A stretch of DNA of 64,000 nucleotides from Brachyhypopomus gauderio (lineage: Eukaryota > Chordata > Actinopteri > Gymnotiformes > Hypopomidae): NCBI RefSeq assembly GCF_052324685.1, contig NC_135223.1, forward strand, positions 4,723,713 through 4,787,712, written 5' to 3'. Of this stretch, positions 59,706 through 64,000 are shown piece by piece. The notes under the pieces are model-generated. The model saw nothing but the letters and a program-made list of their open reading frames with translations. It had not been told where the DNA came from and did not search any database. How positions within the stretch are numbered: position 1 is the stretch's first letter; every line of letters starts with the position of its first letter. The position numbers and the translations under genes are program-made.

Positions 59706-60880
59706 TCAGCCAAAAAACATAGCCAAAGTTACCCCTACTTGCTCTTATGATAATCTTCACTAGGCTAATGAAGTGTCACCTGCTAGACTTTAGCCTTCAA
59801 GACATAAATGGGGCTAAAATACCCAAAAGACTCAATACGTTTCAGTACACTGTAGAATGTTACGATATAATCTATCTAAAATTATTAAAGAAGTGTTTGG
59901 TATATCCTGAAACTCAATGAAATCACCACAAGTAGTCAAATGAAAAAGAAGAAGTTGTATAGACGCTGGCGGTTCAAGTGACTGGGTCTCACTGAACTTC
60001 ATGACAACCCTGAGCTTCCCATTTACATTCATTTCTCTAAAATATAAAAACTGACATTTATTTCATTCGTTGATATACCCTCAATGGTTCACACACATAA
60101 TGTTACCAGCTCATCTGAACAACAGGACAGTAGGCAAGGAATTAAAAAGAAAACATTAAGAAAAGAATCTCGTTTTCTTCCTTTCAAATGTATTTGATCA
60201 ACCAATATGTGCTTTTGGTGTCCAAAACTTTGCTTTAGTGTTGGAGTTATCTTCTGCACTGTGGTAACGCAGCTAAAGTAGTTAATAAGTGATGTCATGT
60301 CCATGAATCTGCATCAGGACGTGGCTGATAAAGTACACTTGTAGCTTTTGATTCAAGAAGAAGAAAAAAAACAAACAAACAAAAAACCAAACCTTGTAAT
60401 GAGTATCCATGAGTTCATTAGCATTTTCATCACGAACATATTCAATGACTAACAAAAACCAAAACATCCATTTAGCTTAAAAGTAACCTTTGACCCCTCT
60501 TGTTCTCCCTGGACTCCACTTTTTGACCAGCTTAACTGAAACTTAAGCAGTTTTTAAGGTAATTTATTATGAAAAGATATTTAAAAACAATATTAACTCT
60601 ACTAAATAAATAATCAAGTCAACTTTCTTCATTTTGTAAGCCATTATGAATAAAAAACATGATTGAAACATGATTGAAAACTTAAATTACAGTGTGACAT
60701 CTATAGGCTGTTTATATAGCTGTATGTGGGTCAGTGACAAATAAGGGTTGGTATGACATCCAAATCACAAATATGCTTTAAACATGTTAAAACAACATGC
60801 TTTCTGTTGGTGCCATAGCATTTTATATGACATTTCCACCATTTTTAACCAATTAAAGAATCACAGCCACAAAAGCATGA
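59706..60880. other. Intergenic, nothing recognised
   Basis: AT-rich, no exon seen. Confidence 0.4.
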
Positions 60881-60885
60881 CAAGT

Positions 60886-61309
60886 TGTAACGCAGCTCGC
60901 GCTGCGGAGCGAGAGGACGGACACAATTGCTGAGAAGAGCGAGATTTATTACAGGGAATACCATCATCGTCGTCAGAGAAACAGTCCGGGGTCATAACGG
61001 GAGGGCAGTCAGAGTAACACAGGTACACGGGCATACTGAACACGACGGGGGAAACACAGCGCAAACTTACAAGCAAGATAAACAGAGAACAGCCAAACAT
61101 CCAAAACAACCGACGAGGGACAAGGGACACTCAGGGACTATATATACAGGACTTTAAACAGGGAACAGGTGCGGGCAATGACACGGGGGTGTGGTAACAA
61201 ACGAGGAATCACGGAGACAAACGAGCAGGGCGGGATAAACAGGCGAGGAACACAGACACAAGGGAACCCGGAGTGACAGCTAGGAGAGGGGGCGTTGCCA
61301 TACGTGACA
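60886..61309 (-). mobile_element. Solo LTR, 424 bp, Ty3/gypsy-like
   Basis: On the minus strand it runs TGTCACG to GTTACA, with a TATATATAG box (plus 61138-61146) and AATAAA (plus 60948-60953). It is flanked by a 5-bp duplication CAAGT (60881-60885, 61310-61314). No internal region remains, so it is a product of LTR-LTR recombination. Assignment to Ty3/gypsy rather than another LTR group is tentative. Confidence 0.85.
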
Positions 61310-61599
61310 CAAGTATTACATAATTCAGCCTTCTAGAAGTTATGTAAGTGTACTGATGAAAATAAGTGATTTATTATTAAATATCATTTAAAATTATATT
61401 TAAAATATTATATTTCTAAACTAAGATAATTTTGTTTTTTGATGTACTGAGCAAGTCAATATGCCATAGACATTAATAACAGACAATAATCTTTTCTCTC
61501 TAAGCCCTCAATGTAGAACCTTTGCTTACTATAATGAACTATTCTCTGAGCCTGGGCTACATTCCCAGTTCATTTAAACTTGCAGCTTGCCGGTGGATG

Positions 61600-61976
61600 T
61601 GCTGATGCTGGGGTTGGATGTGCCATTGCCACAAGAGGATGTGCTGATGCTCCTACCTGAGGCTCACCATCTGCACTGAAGGGACTGTGACTACTTGGCC
61701 AGGGAACATGAACCTTAACTATAATTGTAGAACCACCTTTTGTCCACAAATATGGACTTGTGCTAATGGGTCATCCAATTGAGGATGGGTTACCTTTTGA
61801 GTCTTGGTCCTCCCGAGGTTTCTTCCTAATCCCCACCATCATAGGGAGTTTTTCCTTGCCACTGTCGCCTTTGGCTTGCTCATTAGGGATCTGGAACCAT
61901 ACGATTGTAAAGCTGCTTTGTGACAACATGTGTTGTAAAAAGTGCTATATAAATAAATTTGACTTTGACTTTTACT
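61600..61976 (+). mobile_element. L2-clade LINE 3' end or derived SINE
   Basis: Contains cctcccgaggtttcttccta, gggagtttttccttgccac and the terminal gtgctatataaataaatttg, an abundant fish 3' module. The final box matches the tail of the LINE at 45575 in inverted orientation. Confidence 0.75.
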
Positions 61977-62223
61977 TAAATTTCATTTTTACAGTATAGT
62001 ACAGTGCCGAAATCATATTCATAGTAACTTTTTTGTGCAATATTACATTTCTATGAGAAACATTGGTTAAGCCAATTGACATTTAATGGTTACACTAACT
62101 GACTGCAAGCAAACAACAAGCAATTAAAGTTGAATAAAAAGTCATGAAGTTAAATGATGTACAGTTTTATCTCAGTTTATTTCATTTATCACATCATGAT
62201 TTACACTGGTATCACAACTAGTG

Positions 62224-64000
62224 CATTTCTCAAAACAGTTAGTGCAAACAGCAAAACTCAATGAAATACCTGCAAAAGCAGATACTTCACTCAAAATTAT
62301 TTGTTTTTGCCCCAAAAGCAAATATTTAGGTCAGTCAATTTGCCTGAAGGGAGGTCAGGTGAAGCAACACACAGGTGCTGTGACCGGCATTTTAGATAAG
62401 GTGCTGGTCACAGTCCCTGGTCAGACGGAGGAGGAGCCAGGCCCGGAGCATCCCCACAGTGCCCGGAACCTCCGAGCTGCACCAGTCCCCCTTCAGAATG
62501 GAAATCCAGATGTACGTCGGGTCAAGTGGCCTGCCGCCAACAACAAGGAATGGCTTCAGCTGGACACAGACATAGACAAGATCTTGGAAACAACAGCAAA
62601 GGGCAACGTTGACCACAAACTCCAGGCTATGTGCACCCTCATAATAACCATTGGAGCCGAACGTTTCGGGGTGTCAGAGAGGCCCGGAAATAGACAGCCA
62701 GCAAAACTCAACCGGCGAGAGTTCCAGATCAGTCAGCTGAGGCAGGAACTAAAGACGCTAAAACGCCAGTACACAACAGCAAAGGAGGAGGAGAGAGATG
62801 CCTTGTCTGAGCTTAGACAGATTCTGAGAAGAAAGCTCGTCACACTCAGGAGAGCTGAATGGCATAGAAAGAAGGGAAAGGAGAGGGCCAAGAAGCCCTA
62901 TAATTATTATTATTAGATTATAACCAATCCGATCACCTTCACCAAGCAACTTCTGGGGCAAAAGAAAAGCGGCAACCTGACTTGTCCTGTGGAGGAGATC
63001 AACCAGCACCTCAACATTACGTTTGGCGATCCCTTAAGCGAACAAGTTCTTGGCCCATGCAGGGCTCTGGTAGAGCCCCCAGAGCCCACGGTACAGTTTA
63101 ACATCACAGAGCCCACCCTGAAAGAGGTAAAAAAAACAGTGATGGCCGCAAGATCAAGTGGAGTCCCATACAGAGTCTACAAAGCAGTGTCCCAATCTCC
63201 TTGTTCGACTCTGGAAAATCATGAAGGTTATCTGGCGGAGGGGAAAGGTAGCCACTCAATGGAGGTCACCAGAGGGAGTTTGGATACCAAAGGAAGAAGA
63301 GGCAAGTAACATCGAGCAGTTCCGAATCATCTCGCTGCTATGTGTCGAAGGGAAGATTTTTTTCAAGATAGTGTCCCAGCGGCTCACAGACTTCCTCTTG
63401 AGGAATGGCTACATAGACACCTCAGTTCAGAAGGTCGGAGTCCCAGGTGTTCCGGGATGCCTAGAGCACATAGGGGTGGTATTGCAGTTGATTCGTGAGG
63501 CAAGGGAGAGCAGAGGGGATTTGGCAACACTCTGGCTGGACCTCATGAATGCCTATGGATCAATTCCCCACAAGCTTGTTGAAACAGCACTGGCAAAACA
63601 CCATGTCCCAGTGAGAATTACCAACCTCATCTTGGACTATTATAACAACTTCCAGCTGAGGGTAACATCAGGATCACAAACATCTGCCTGGCAACGCCTG
63701 GAGAAGGGTATTATAACAGGCTGCACTATATCAGTGCCACTCTTCTCCTTGGCAATGAACATGATCGTCAAATCAGCTGAGGTGGAATGTAGGGGCCCTT
63801 TGTCGAGAACTGGCACTTGGCAGCCCCCCATAAGAGCGTTTATGGACGACCTAACAGTGACGGCAACCTCTGTTCCTGGCTGCAGATGGCTACTCCAGGG
63901 GCTGGAGCGGCTCATCTCATGGGCGAGAATGAGTTTCAAGCCCGCCAAGTCCAGGTCTCTGGTCCTGAAGAAAGGCAGAGTGGCTGACCGGTATCGCTTT
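62224..64000 (+). mobile_element. Non-LTR retrotransposon with reverse transcriptase, continues past window
   Basis: A 231-codon frame (62221-62916) has a basic coiled-coil-like segment (LNRREFQISQLRQELKTLKR). After a frameshift near 62915 a second piece has FTKQLLGQKKSG and PPEPTVQFNI (to about 63170). From about 63190 an open frame runs to the window end with WRRGKVATQWRSPEGVW, the RT motif A region LWLDLMNAYGSIPHKL, and FMDDLTVTA at the usual YxDD position. The style resembles fish R2/NeSL/HERO-type (restriction-like endonuclease) LINEs, but the endonuclease lies outside. Clade assignment is tentative. Confidence 0.8.

Overview
The window is from a ray-finned (teleost) fish genome. It has intron-rich vertebrate genes, long CA/TG microsatellites, many minisatellites, fish-type hAT, Tc1/IS630, L2 and RLE-type LINE elements, and a fish endogenous retrovirus. 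Species cannot be fixed from the sequence alone.

Layout: (1) 1-684 holds the last coding exon of a class II Rab11-FIP gene (+ strand), followed by repeat-rich sequence with a 46-bp minisatellite and a Tc1 fragment. (2) 5359-24592 is a complete glycogen debranching enzyme gene (agl, + strand) in 32 coding exons. All phases match and the exons sum to 1,531 codons including the stop, almost exactly the human length. (3) 24593-37770 is the tail-to-tail interval between agl and ddc. It has a 1.2-kb 29-bp minisatellite and an 8.3-kb endogenous retrovirus (minus strand) with two 618-bp LTRs, a 5-bp target duplication, a Ser-tRNA-type primer site and broken gag/pol/env. (4) 37771-53738 is a complete aromatic L-amino-acid decarboxylase gene (ddc, minus strand): 13 coding exons, 480 residues, the same length as the human enzyme. 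Its introns carry an IS630/Tc1 element, an L2 LINE, hAT elements and a foldback MITE. (5) 53739-64000 is upstream of ddc: repeats, a solo LTR, LINE tails and, at the right edge, a non-LTR retrotransposon with an open reverse transcriptase running off the window.

Most notable results: the agl reading frame is intact, yet residues aligned with the known catalytic residues of BOTH active sites are changed. In the transferase site Glu becomes Asp and the HD motif becomes HN; in the glucosidase site TWMDKMG becomes TWMNKMG. A further Asn-to-Asp change sits in GH13 region I. This looks like a full-length debranching-enzyme pseudoenzyme, or a very recently inactivated paralogue. Separately, three minisatellites in two different genes are built from exon edges and carry splice sites with them: the agl exon 16 donor, the agl exon 19 acceptor and the ddc exon 4 acceptor. 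They place arrays of decoy splice sites next to the true ones.

Both housekeeping genes are otherwise ordinary. AGL removes branches from glycogen in the cytosol, and DDC makes dopamine and serotonin from L-DOPA and 5-HTP. No functional link between them is implied by adjacency.
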